From positions 57,697,524 through 57,761,523 of the forward strand of contig CM070722.1 of the NCBI GenBank assembly GCA_036346275.1: a stretch of 64,000 bases of DNA. Reading direction: 5' to 3'. The notes below the pieces were generated by a model. It saw nothing but the letters and a program-made list of their open reading frames with translations, did no database searches and was not told where the DNA came from. Position 1 is the first letter of the stretch; each line of letters starts with the position of its first letter. Of this stretch, positions 22,267-33,290 are shown piece after piece. The DNA comes from Otatea glauca. Taxonomy: Eukaryota; Streptophyta; Magnoliopsida; Poales; Poaceae. A program made the translations under genes and the position numbers.

Positions 22267-22704
22267 TAGCAATAATATACCCAAATCCTAACCGTAGATA
22301 TGAACTAAAGAATGTTTCAGCACACCATGTATTCACTACTATAATCTACTCTAATATAGGCATCTGTGACCAGACCTAAATGTATACATGTATATTTCTC
22401 TACTAGTATGCTAGATGCATTGAACACTCATGTGTGCATAGCGACGGCATTCAAACCACGGTCTCTTCAAGGACCCTATGGATGAACAAGTTGTATGAAA
22501 TTATGTTCGTAAGCTAGGATGATTGCTTAGTAGAAATTCTGAATGAATAAATCAAGGGCAGAGAACACCATGCAAGAATACCATCTGGGCATGTTCTCAT
22601 CGGCAGCGGAGGTCGGGCGACCAACCAAGCATGATAGAAAGAGGTGACCAAATGGGTCGGATCGGCCAACTGTAGGCCCGATAAGGCACGTAACAGCCCA
22701 CCAT

Positions 22705-23091
22705 CTAAGCAAGTCATCGTGCCCCAGACGATGACCTATGCCATGGCCATGCTTGGGTCCCGACCTCAGCCAGGGTACGACACGCGAAACGTGCCCAGCT
22801 CAACATGACCTAATCAACCCATTTTGTTATCACCACCTTGAAATTACTATTTGTATGCCTTTAAATCATTGTCCACCCTAAGGTTATTCGTATTTGTTGG
22901 ATATTAATATGATGCCAACACGGGAGGCTAGTCATCATGCCCCAGACGATGACCTGTGCCATAGCCATGCTTGGGTCCCGACCTCAGCCAGGGCACGACA
23001 CGCGCAGAAACGTGCCCAGCTCAACATGACCTAGGCACGCACGATGATTGAATTGCTATGAAAACTAATTACTATTTGAAATATTGGAAAG
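22705..23091 (+). repeat. Approximately 217-bp tandem duplication
   Basis: Two copies of a unit lie side by side (from about 22711 and 22930). They share CATGCCCCAGACGATGACCT, CCATGCTTGGGTCCCGACCT and CGTGCCCAGCTCAACATGAC, with a few substitutions and a small insertion in the second copy. Both copies are followed by ATTACTATTTG. No coding function is apparent. Confidence 0.6.
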
Positions 23092-23096
23092 ATATT

Positions 23097-24144
23097 TGTC
23101 GGCGTTTTCGAGCGCCGGCAAGTAAATTTGTAAGTTTAAGGGGTCGCGCGTTCCACTCCCTGAATGGTTAGACTCGTGAGTCCAAGATGTATACTGGTTC
23201 GGGCTGAAAGTCCCTACTCCAGTTCGGATGGTCGTATTGTATTGCTTTGCACGATGTTTTACAGATGAGGGCGCTAAGTTACCTAAGCTCCTCTTGTTCT
23301 TCTCTCTTTTTCCCCCCTCTAGAATCGTTAGTCCTGCCTCCTTTTATACAGAAGGAAGGGGCAGGTTACATCGAGAGTCGGGGGAAGGGCGAGGCGACCT
23401 ATGCTAGGAGCTCTGGTCCTTCGTCCTGTGGACTGGTTGCCACACGTCTTGCCCATGCTGGGTCGGTAGCTTTGGTGGTCAGGGAGGTTAGGTATTCTTC
23501 GGGAAATAGCGTACTTGCCCTCTGTGATCCTTACGAATGCTGACGTGCGGTGTGTGACGTTGGCGCTGCCTCGGGAGGGAGCGTGCGTTAAGATCTTGAC
23601 GCGATCGGGTTGATGGGGTGGAAGCTCGACTTGGCGATCACCAAACCTTCTAGGAAGGAGCCACCGCCTTGTATTGTCACTCCGATTGACCTTGTTCGCG
23701 AGGTGCGTGGCGGTAGGTCGATGAGGGCCCGACACGCGCCCTCGACGTCTGGCACCTTGGTTCGGTCGGTCGAGATCCCGCCGCCAAGGGGGTCGGGGCG
23801 CCGCTCGGTCGAGTCGGAGATCCCGCCCGCCAAGGGATCGGGGCGCCGTCCGGTCGGTCGGAGATCCCGCCCGCCAAGGGGATCGGGCGCTGTCCGGCCG
23901 GAGTCGGAGATCTGCCCGCCAAGGGATCGGAGCGCTGTCCGGTCGGAGTCGGGAGATCCCGCCCGCCAAGGGGGTCGGAGCGCCGTCCGGTCGGATTCGC
24001 TTCCCCGGCGGTCGGGAGCGGATGTCTTGTGTGGTCTCGCAGCGATCGGTCGGTGGCGGGCGGGCGCGCATGTTGGGTGGAGATATGCTTGAGGCGGCGG
24101 CTCGCCGCCGGGCCATTGGGGTACCCTGTTATTAGTATTCGTCA
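23097..24144 (-). repeat. 3' LTR of the gypsy element (complete)
   Basis: The 1048-bp repeat runs from TGTCGGCGTTTTCG to ATTAGTATTCGTCA. Inside, 23750-24000 has five or so subrepeats of about 55 bp built on GGAGATCCCGCCCGCCAAGG. A minus-strand TATAAAAGG promoter motif lies at about 23340-23348. It shares about 950 bp with the 5' LTR at 36739-37812, with scattered single-base indels. Confidence 0.9.
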
Positions 24145-24450
24145 AGAGCCCCGAACTCCGGCGATTTCGGCGATTCGGTTGGGGTTGAACTTGGATGGGA
24201 GTGGTGGCGGGCACGGTCGGTCGGTCGGCCGATCCGGTTAGCGATTCTGCCGGTGTACCGACGGATCCGACGGCTGCCCCGAGCTTGGCGGGGGCATTTG
24301 AATCTGGAGGCTTTAATCGCCTCGTTGCGCATGCCGAGCATGGCTTAGTGTGCACCGCCTGCTTCGCCTTCTTGATCGCCGGGTTACAGTGCGGGGCTTC
24401 GTTCGGGCGCCGCATTTACTCTGGAGACGCTTGATCTCCCTTTATCCGGC

Positions 24451-24457
24451 TATATAA
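24451..24457 (+). promoter_or_regulatory. TATA box on the strand opposite to the gypsy element
   Basis: TATATAA stands about 55-60 bp before a leader and an ATG at 24512. It lies about 300 bp inside the 3' LTR edge and points away from it, so it could drive a short antisense transcript. Confidence 0.4.
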
Positions 24458-24511
24458 GGGCTTGCTAGAGCGATGGACCCTTAGACCAAAATCCTCCTTT
24501 TTGATCCTTGA

Positions 24512-24765
24512 AATGGAGGCATCCTTTAGTCTTCAGCTTTGGTGATGACGCTGCGGTAGAAGAAGAAGATCCTTTGGCCGAGCTTTGGGCTGAGTACGAC
24601 CGGGCGATGGTCGAGCTCTGGGAAGAAGCTGCGGCTTGTGATGTAGTTGCTGTTGGCGTGCTGCTTGAGGTCGTTCCGAGGCTTAAGGTGGTAAGGGAGG
24701 CCCTTCTTGAGGCGATGGTGCGAGGGCGCCGGCCGTTGTCAGTGCGGCCGCGTCGATGTCGCTGA
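24512..24765 (+). pseudogene. Small antisense ORF in the gypsy 3' region
   Basis: An ATG at 24512 soon meets a stop. After one frame change a frame of about 75 codons follows (FGDDAAVEEEDPLAELWAEY and onward), acidic and then helical (AMVELWEEAAACDVVAV), ending in a basic tail. I do not recognise a family. The TATA box upstream and opposite strand suggest a second accessory transcription unit, separate from the larger one starting at 27421. It may alternatively be a decayed exon of the same gene. Confidence 0.35.
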
Positions 24766-25139
24766 ACGGCAGCAGCAGCATACCATTCCGTGGCTATGTC
24801 GGCGGCCTCGTCGACCGGGCAAGGGCCTACCAGTAGGTCGTCTCCAACGACCTCGGGTCCGCCGATCCCAAGGTCTGTCCCGTCGACCAGGCAAGGAAGG
24901 GCCTGCCAGCAGGTCACTTCCAACGACCTCAGGTCCACCGATCCGAGATCTGTTCCGTCGACCAGGCAAGGGCCTGCAGGAAGTTTGATGCGGATATGTT
25001 CCTGCCGTAGTGTAGGGTAGGTATCTTTTTGAGCTCGCCAGGTACCTCATGTAATGTTGTGTAAAGTTTGAGTCTGCTGGCATATAATGAAATCTTCTTT
25101 TATGAAATGTCTTCGCGATGAGTTTGCTTTGATTTTAAT

Positions 25140-26500
25140 CGTCGTGGATAGACCGGGCCTTGATCGGCAGGAACAACCGCGAGAGTGCTCGTTTAACGTC
25201 GTAGCTAGATTCGGCGCCTTGGTGGCGAGGCGACCGGATGCCTCTGTGAGGTTCGGGTGTCCGAGTGCTCGTTTAACGTCGTAGCTAGACAGTGCCTTGG
25301 TCGGCAGGGATGACCCAATACCTCTGTGAGGTTCGGGTGTCCGAGTGCTCGTTTAACGTCGTAGCTAGACAGTGCCTTAGTCGGCAGGGACGACCGGATG
25401 CCTCTGTGAGGTTCGGGTGTCCGACTGCCTTGGTCGGCGGGACGACCGGATGCCTCTGTGAGGTTCGGGTGTCCGAGTGCCTTGGTCGGCAGGGACGACC
25501 GGATACCTCTGTGAGGTTCGGGTGTCCGAGTGCTCGTTTAACGTCGTAGCTAGACAGTGCCTTAGTCGGCAGGGATGACCGGATGCCTCTGTGAGGTTCG
25601 GGTGTCCGAGTGCTCGTTTAACGTTGTAGCTAGACAGTGCCTTAGTCGGCAGGGACGACCGGATGCCTCTGTGAGGTTCGGGTGTCCGACCGCCTTGGTC
25701 GGCGGACGATCGGATGCCTCTGTGAGGTTCGGTGTCCGAGTGCCTTGGTCGGCAGGACGGCCGGATACCTCTGTGAGGTTCGGTGTCCGAGTGCTCGCTT
25801 AACGTCGTAGCTAGACAAAGGCCTTAGTCGGCAGGACGGCCGGATGCCTCTGTGAAGTTCGGTGTCCGATCGCTTTGGTCGACGGGACGACCGGATGCCT
25901 CGTGAGGTTCGGTGTCCGAGTGCCTTGGTCGCAGGGCGGCCGGATACCTCTGAGGTTCGGTGTCCGAGTGCTCGCTTAACGTCGTAGCTAGACGGTGCCT
26001 TAGTCGGCAGGGGCGACCGGATGCCTCTGTGAGGTTCGGTGTCCGACCGCCTTGGTCGGCGGACGACCGGATGCCTCTGTGAGGTTCGGTGTTCGAGTGC
26101 CTTGGTGGCGGGGCGACCGGATACCTCTGTGAGGTTCGGTGTCCGAGTGCTCGCTTAACGTCGTAGCTAGACAAAGGCCTTGGTGGCAGGATGACCGGAT
26201 GCCTCTGTGAGGTTCGGTGTCCGAGTGCTCGCTTAACGTCGTAGCTAGACAGGTGCCTTGGTCGGCAGGCCGACCCAATGCCTCGTGAGGTTCGGTGTCC
26301 GAGTGCCTTGGTGGCAGGACGACCGGATGCCTCTGTGAGGTTCGGTGTCCGAGTGCCTTGGTCGGCGGGGGCGGCCGGATACCTCTGTGAGGTTCGGTGT
26401 CCGAGTGCTCGCTTAACGTCGTAGCCGGACGTGAGTGCTCGCTACCGTCGCCGGACGTGAGTGCTCGCTTACCGTCGTAGCTGGACGTGGGGCATCCTTC
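25140..26500. repeat. Composite minisatellite in the gypsy 3' region
   Basis: The array is built from two modules. Module A (about 50 bp) contains CCTTGGTCGGCAGG and GATGCCTCTGTGAGGTTCGG, present about nineteen times. Module B (about 28 bp) contains GCTCG(T/C)TTAACGTCGTAGCT and occurs after some A copies. The left part uses TTCGGGTGTCC and GCTCGTTTAACG, while the right part (from about 25720) uses TTCGGTGTCC and GCTCGCTTAACG, so two sub-arrays were homogenised separately. Frames through it are repeat-driven and not treated as genes. Confidence 0.9.
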
Positions 26501-27275
26501 CCGAGTCCTCGTCGGGCGAGGGTAACTGTGAGAAGAATGGCCACCGTCTATCCCACATGTATACCCCATCTGCAGGTGTGGGACACGGAGGGGGGCGAGC
26601 GACGCGTTTACTGCGTTGGTTTGAACGCCGTGCTCGTGGAGCCAATAGCGGGTAGTCCGAGTGGGTCCTGGGAGGTCCCGCCCAAGGGGGACCCTTCCGA
26701 GCGGACGGTCCCAGAGTAGGGTGTCCTGGCCCTGCTGTGGGGCGACCCATAAAAAACCTTTCTTTACTCAATCCCGTATGGACCCTGGGTCGTCCGCCAA
26801 CCCAGAGCACAGCTGGCTGTCGCTCATTGATGAGCTCCCGGGAGAGTGTGAAGTATGGTCTCGGACGCGAGTAGAGGTGATTAGGCCGTCAGCCGACCTA
26901 ACCGAGGGCCCACCGTGGGGCTCACCTCATACCTGCCCCTTGCTCAAGTTTTGCTGGGGCGGCCTTATACCCATCTGGTGGGGTAGGCCTTTTTGAACCC
27001 ACAGCTTCTCGCTGGGCCCCTGGCGCAAGCCACAAAGCTTTTGCCGTCTTGGGGCGCAGCCCCATGGGCTTCTCGCGCCCCGAGCAACTGCTTTGGCCTA
27101 AAGGCGAGACCAAGAGGTTACGGACACGTTGTTCGGGCGGCGTCTTTATGGCTCTTGTCGCCGACATGACAGGATTAAAAGTGGAGTGGTATTGGGCCTG
27201 GAGTTACGGTGGCGCAATAGGCGAGGGGGACGCGACGCTCGCTTGAGGGGTGCTGCTCGGTCGGCGCTTGCTTGT
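26501..27275. other. Non-coding part of the gypsy 3' region
   Basis: GC-rich sequence upstream of the antisense gene's TATA box. No motif-bearing frame was found; it is the likely location of that gene's promoter. Confidence 0.35.
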
Positions 27276-27279
27276 CCTC

Positions 27280-27287
27280 TATAAATA
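27280..27287 (+). promoter_or_regulatory. TATA box of the antisense accessory gene
   Basis: TATAAATA lies about 140 bp before the ATG at 27421. Between them is a CT-rich then A-rich leader of the kind typical of plant 5' UTRs, ending CGTGAAG before ATG. Confidence 0.6.
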
Positions 27288-27420
27288 CGCCTGCTTAGGG
27301 TGCTCCGGGTAGTCACGCTTTCTTGCCTTCTTTGTCTCTCTCTCAAACAAGAAAAGCACCAGAGATCCAAGGAAAGAAAACCCGCCTTTCTTTCTCACCT
27401 TCCATCGCCTCTTCGTGAAG

Positions 27421-30400
27421 ATGTCGTGGCGGAGTGCTCGCGCAAGACAACCGTCGCTCGGCTTGGTGAAGAAGGGCTTCCTCATGCCGCAGACCTTTCC
27501 TACCGAGGGTGCCGACCGGTCGTCACCCGCGCCGTGGCGACGAGGTTGTGGTGCCCGCCTCGTTCTTCGAGCGCTTTGGCTCGCCACGCACCCGCTCGTC
27601 CCAGTGGGCTCTGCCTCACTACAAGGTGGAGGTGCACCATCTCAACCCCAATGGGGTCCTCCACATCGCCATCTTTATCACGCCAGTCGCGGCCTTCACG
27701 GGAATCGAGCGCGACTGGGCGTTGTGGAGGCACTTCTTCCGTGCAAGGCTCGAAAGACAGCCGTCGGACGCCGTGGCGCCAGGTGGCTCGCCTCCAGCTT
27801 CACCCGGTCGAGCACGGAGTACTGAGGTAAAATTGCCCTCGTCCAACAAGGGTGGCGCTCAATGGCTCTACGCTCGAACGTCGGCGATAGCGCCCTCGTT
27901 TCACCGGCGAGCTTCCCATGGCGAGGAGCGGTGGAACTGGGCGCCAAAAGAGGGAGAAGAACAAGTCGCCCCGATCGTGGAGCGATCGGGGCTCAAAGGA
28001 GGCGGGCTCACTGGGACGCGTTGTTGTGCGCGCTTTTATGGGGATGCGCGTGCAACCCTTGTGCACAGCCGCACTTTGTTCCGGTATGGGGCCGTCCGAC
28101 CGGCGAGGATGGCGAAACCCGAGTTGGCCGTGTTCGAGGTGGAGGCCCGTGGCGGGCGGTATTCGGGCGGAGCGCCACGGTGGCTACGGTGGCCACCCGA
28201 GCCATTCTCGGCGGCCACCCGCCAAATCGTAAGTCGGTGAAATTTCTTTCGCTTCTCTTTTCTTTGTCTCTAGCACTTGGTCCGACCGCATTCCTGCATC
28301 CTCTTAGGGGCTCACAGGGATGTCTTCGGCGCCGCTCCCGGGATAAGAGGCGCGAGCGGCCGCCTCCGGCGAAGACAGAGGCCGACTCCTCCCGCAAGAA
28401 GTGGAAGGAGGAAAGGAGGAAGAAGAAGCATAAGGAACGCGCGGCGAAGCGCGCGCGCGGCGAGGATGTGTCGGAGACCACCGCTGTGGGGACAACCTCC
28501 ATCGACAATGCGGGGCGCCTCGACCATCCCTATGGTGGGTTTTTCTCGACCCACCGATCGGCGGCGCTCGAGCGTGGACCCGGCCGAGGCGGCACCACGG
28601 GCCCGTGGCGCGGATCCCAGCGGGGTGATCTTGCGCTCGCGATCGTCCACGCCTCGGTGGAGGCGGCCGGGAAGCGACGGCCGACTTGACTTTGGCGGGG
28701 GTTTGCAAAAGGCGCGCGTGCGCACGTACCGCCGGCCTTGTAAGTGTTTCTTTTATTGAGCATTTTTTTGCGGCAAAACCGCCCGAGCGACTCTTGAATC
28801 TTTGTAACGCAGCGCGCCTACACGGCGTGACTGTGGGCGTCTTGCGGCGGCTCCGCAAATGCGGCGCCGGTGATTTCGGCGACTCCGATCGGGTCGGTGG
28901 CGGTCGCGGTGTCGGCGTCCGAGGGCGCGGTCGCTTTCGAGGGGCCGGGGCCGCACCCGGAGGTCGAGGCCAAGAAGAACTTCCGCGCCTCGGCGGGACC
29001 CCACCGACGACGTGATCGCCCTTTCGGAGGATGAGACGACGGTGCGCGGCGATCGCGCCCGATCGAGCGGAGTCGGCGGCGGAGGTGCTCGACCCTTTGT
29101 CCCGGGGAGGTGCCGACCGATGCCCTCGTGCAGTCGCCGAGAGGTTTCGAAGGTTGACCTCGCCGCCTTGCCCATGGTGCTTTGACGGCGACGCCCGCCC
29201 GAACGGGCGAACGAGGGCGTGCCGCCGGGTGTAGTCACCGGTCGGGCGTCATGGGTCAGTCGGAGGAGAGCGAGTGGGGCGCCCTTCGGCAAGGCGCGCT
29301 GGACGCTGAAGCCGAGATAGGGCAGATCCGTAAAGGTCCGCTCTTGCTCGAGTCTTCCACGGTATACCGGGCACGATGGTCGGGAGTCCAAACCGATCGC
29401 CCGTGTAGGTCGGTAGAAAAGTTCTGGCTTGTTGCACATTTTTGATAGTTCTTCCGTGCGACTAACGGAGTGTCCACGTTTTTGCAGCACTTGCGGGCTC
29501 GTTTCGTGCGCGAGTTGAGCTCTGCGGCGCTCAAACCGGAACGGCGGCGTGCGGTGGAGGAATGATCATTGCGCCTTGAGCTGCGCCTAGTCCAGAAGGC
29601 CATGGACATTAGGCAGTCGGAGGCGGTGGAGATCCGCCAGGGGCTTGAAGATAGGGGTGAAAACGGAAACGGAATTTCCGACCGTTCCGGAGAAAAACGG
29701 AAACGGAAGTCTTTTTTCGGAAACTGAAACGGAAAACATCGGTACGGAAACGGAAACGGAAAGTTTTTGTCGGAAACGGAAACGAAAACGGGAGAGCCAT
29801 TTTTGTCGAAAAACGGAAACGGAATCGGAAATTCCGTATAAGTGAAACCGGAAATTCCGTCGGAAACTTAGCCCACTTGGCCCAAAAAAGAGAATGGAGA
29901 ATTTACATTTATTTTCGAATTAAAATAATTTCAGAAATACAAATGGCTTTATAGAAAATATCAAATAGAGTTCAAAAATTCCGAAAAAAATCTCAAAAAT
30001 ACTTTGGAACATTTTGAACCTAGGAAAATTATTTCTAGCATAATTTTAGCTTCATTTTTCATGAATAAATTAATTATATAAATATAAAAAATAGCAAAAT
30101 GATATTTATAAACTCCAGAAAATCCAGGATAAATCTCAGAAAATCATAAATGAACATTGAACAATAATATGCAAATTTAGGGCATTAAATCTTTATAGTT
30201 GAAGGAGTAAGAGGATGTCGATGATAATGATATGTAGCAGGACATGATAGTCTGATCTAGGGGACAAATAGCGAGCCTTCAACTGACAAATTTGAGAAAA
30301 AACTTTCTAGTGATAGCGGTGAAAATAACATTGTTCTTGTATCAGCCTTTGAGGTGAAATGAATTACATTATTTTTGCGGTCATATATATTGTGATCATG

Positions 30401-31461
30401 TACTACGTTCTTGTGGAATTTTCTACTTTCGTTTCCGTATCCGCTCCGTTCCGCCCGCATCCGTTTAGTCATTATTCGTTTTCGTATCCGCTTCCGGTTT
30501 TCGATTTCGTTTCCGTTCTCGGTAAAGATGTGGAAACGAAACGAACGACCATTTACCGACCGCTTTAGTTCGTTTTCATCCCTACTTGAAGAGGCCACGA
30601 AGGCCCTTTATGATGGCGCCGGGAGCCAAGGTCTTGAGGGCGAAAGTGGTGGGCCCGAGTCCTCTCGACGGAGGTCACCGAGGCCAAGGATGCCGCCGTT
30701 GCCGCGGAGGGGATCAAGGCAGACGCAGCAACACGCTGCGCGACCGAGCGAAACCAGCTCGGGGATGCCGACCGAGTTCGTTCCGAGCGCGATCGCCGAA
30801 GGACTGGTGGAGAGGACTTCTTACAAGGCGCTCAAGTCGGAAGCTGGCAACCTGACCAACTCTGCGGCCGGTAAGTGTCTCAATTCTTCAATTAAGTCTG
30901 GGGGTGCGACCCACAGGGCGAACTTATCCAAAATCGCCGCAATCTGCAGAGGCGCAGAAGAATCTGAGCGTCGCCGTGGAGGCGCAGAGAATGGCAGCAG
31001 ATGCTCGCGACGTGGCGATCGTGGCCCGGGACGAGGCCCAGGTGGCGTTGAAGGTTGCGGAGGACGGTCGGGCCGAGATGGGCGCCGAACTGGATTCCCT
31101 TCGCAAGGCCGGTCGGGAAGTCTGCGACCGCATCCTTGGAGCCGGGGCAGGCCCGAGTGCCCTTGCCCCCGTGCTGGCCCGAGTGCCAGACTTCGTAGAG
31201 GAGGCGGTGATCATCGGCGCTGCGCTTGGAGCTTCGTCGGCGCTGGTCAACACCGTCTCGCACTATGACGGCATCGACCTCGCGGTGGTGGGCAGCGGCG
31301 TAGCCGAGAACCGGACCGACGAGGAGATCGATAGGTTTGAGCTCCTGGTCGAGCCGCACGCCCGGGAGATCGCCAGCCACATCCCGCCGCAGGCCGCCCT
31401 CCAGGAAGCCAGAGGCAGCCAACTCTCCGTCTCGCCACCGGTCGCCCACCAGGAAGAATAA
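27421..31461 (+). pseudogene. Antisense accessory gene of the gypsy element (gypsy-type transposon domain plus coiled coil)
   Basis: The start is the ATG at 27421, downstream of the TATA box. The first part (to about 28000) matches the plant 'putative gypsy type transposon' family (PF04195-like): VVVPASFFERFG, HYKVEVHHLNPNGVLHIAIF, ALWRHFFRARL and SNKG. A Lys/Arg-rich stretch at about 28395-28455 (KKWKEERRKKKHKERAAKRA) looks like a nuclear signal. From 29490 to 31130 the chain is a heptad-like coiled coil, and it ends with a helical C-terminus and stop at 31459-31461. Introns are visible: donor 28229 with acceptor between 28271 and 28317, 28740-28812, an acceptor at 29487, and 30871-30949, which splices in frame. 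Several frameshifts break the first exons. Function is unknown; the maize Grande accessory gene encodes a nuclear protein. Confidence 0.75.
29652..30584. mobile_element. Non-autonomous hAT element inside an exon of the antisense gene
   Basis: The element runs from TAGGGGTGAAAACGG to CGTTTTCATCCCTA, with a perfect 8-bp duplication, CTTGAAGA, at 29644-29651 and 30585-30592. The ends are rich in GGAAACGGAAACGG words. No transposase frame is present. If one copy of the duplication is kept, the exon frame (RQGLE followed by EATKAL) continues without a shift, so the host frame was open when it inserted. Confidence 0.9.
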
Positions 31462-31659
31462 AAATAGTTAGCTTTATCCTTTTTAGATTGTAAAGACTGC
31501 TATGTAAACAATCTTGACTTTATCAAGTTCCAGAATCGCCCCTCGTCCTCTTTCGTATTTAGGGTGAGCGTTTGACCGACCATAGCCTTAAGGACCGCAG
31601 GGGTCACTTATGCGTAGGTTGGGTCGTTTTGGAAGGAGCGAGGTGGATTGGAGACTTGC

Positions 31660-32070
31660 TGTGCAGCGGTTAGGTGCACTTGTGAGGGATAGAAGTGTTC
31701 TAGACCGGCCAAGGATCTTTCCACTTGGGCACTTCCTTCTTCCGCGAAGTGCTACTTAGCAACCATAGCCGCCGGGCGAGGTAGTAACACTTGGGTTGAG
31801 AGGGTTACCGCTCGGGATGGACATCATGACCAGTCGGGTCACGTACCCTCATAAGCGCGTGGGATAGCTGAGTTCGTGCGGGGGAGGAGTGTTCCCTGCC
31901 GACCCAAAGGTCACTCCACTCGGGTACTTCCTTCTTCCGCGAAGTGTTAGCAACCATAGCCGCCGGGCGTAGAGTGAGCACTTGGGTCGAAGGGTTACCG
32001 CCGGGAAGGACCTTGTGGTCGGTTGGGTCATCAACCAGCATAGCCGACTAGGAGCACTGAACGGGCGCGA
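31660..32070. repeat. Two-copy repeat beyond the antisense gene
   Basis: Two copies of a unit of roughly 180-190 bp share CACTTGGGC or ACTCGGGTAC, TTCCTTCTTCCGCGAAGTG, AGCAACCATAGCCGCCGGGC and AGGGTTACCGC, with small indels. They lie between the stop of the antisense gene and the 3' end of pol. Confidence 0.6.
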
Positions 32071-32153
32071 AGGGCAGCCCCCGAGTCGTCGCATGGCGAC
32101 CAGGTGCTCGGAAGGGAAAAAAGTAAAGAGCATGCTAGGAAGAGGAAAAGAGT

Positions 32154-33290
32154 TTAGGGATAGAATCGCCTTAACTTTTCTATATTCCATACATTCGGAA
32201 GGATGCGGCCGTCGGCGTCCTTGAGTCGAAGGTGCGGTCGGAGGATCGCACGACGGTGAATGGGCCTTCCTGTGGGGCGACTTGTGCTTATCCTTCTGGT
32301 TTGGACCGTGCGCAGACCGGTCGCCCGATCGAAAGACCGCCCTCGAACCTGACGGCTGTGATAACGTCGCAGAGCTTGTTGATACCTGGCCGATCGCAAG
32401 ATGGCCACGTCATGCGCCTCGTCGAGCTGGTCGACGGCGTCTTGTTGTCTGGCGAGCCCCGAGCCTCCTCGAAGCTTGTGATCTTGGGGCGCCATACTCT
32501 GTGTCTGCATCGGCAAGACGGCCAAAGACCGTATACCATGAAGAACGGTGTGAACCGGGCCGCCCGGTCGGCGTGGTCCGCAGACTCAGAGGACGGAGGG
32601 TAGCTCGGTCACCAGCGCCCGCGGTGCTTGAGCCGATCAAGATCCGCGGCTTGAGCCCTTGAAGGATCATCTTTGTTTGCGCGCCGACTGGCCGTTGGTC
32701 CGCGGATGGGCCACGGCTGCCCAATCGACGCGGATGTTGAAGTCATCGCAGAACTCGAGGAACTCCTTCCCCGTGAACTGCGTTCCGTTGTCGGTGATGA
32801 TGGAGTTTGGGACTCCGAACCGAAAGACTATGTCGCGGAAGAAGATGGCCGCTTGTGCCGACGTGACGCTCACGACCGGCTTGGCCTCTATCCATTTGGT
32901 GAATTTGTCCACCGCGACGAGCAAATGGGTAAAGCCCCCGGGCGCTTTCTTGAAAGGCCCGACCAGATCGAGTCCCCAAACTGCAAAAGGCCACGTGATG
33001 GGGATCGTCTGCAAGGCCTGAGCTGGCAGATGTGTCTGCCTGGCAAAGAATTGGCATCCTTCGCAGGTGCGTACGATGTGCTCGGCGTCGGACATGGCGG
33101 TCGGCCAATAGAAACCTTGCCGAAAGGCCTTTCCGACAAGAGATCGGGGCGCAGCGTGGTGACCGCAAATTCATTGTGTATGTCGTCCGCCAGCTTGTTT
33201 CCTTGGTCGGCCGAATGCACTTTTGGAGGACCGGAGGCTCCTTTTGTAAAGGTCCAGGCCGACCAGACGAAGACTTTGCCACGGGCGAGG
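32154..33290 (-). pseudogene. Gypsy integrase region
   Basis: Reading leftward on the minus strand: a zinc-finger-type segment, broken by a frameshift near 33100, with CEGCQFFARQ; then the catalytic core with WGLDLVGPF (first Asp), VDKFTKWIEAKP and IITDNGTQF (second Asp); then AHPRTNGQ. There a small deletion shifts the frame, and the codon expected for the catalytic Glu is lost. A C-terminal part follows with QGLKPRI, DQLDEAHDVAILRSARYQQALRRYH and, at the end, WNIEKLRRFYP and stop. Integrase inserts the DNA copy; this one is inactive as it stands. Confidence 0.85.

Noticed and set aside
23328..24415. Long Pro/Arg-rich frames of 262 and 275 codons on the minus strand
   Set aside because: They run through LTR subrepeats that stay open because of their composition; the translation is repetitive and no domain is present.
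25140..26500. Regularly spaced repeats that could suggest a CRISPR array
   Set aside because: The units are contiguous with no unique spacers, lie inside a plant retrotransposon, and vary in period.
30411..30855. Plus-strand frame of 285 codons beginning inside the nested hAT element
   Set aside because: Only the part after 30592 is gene sequence; the start lies in transposon ends.
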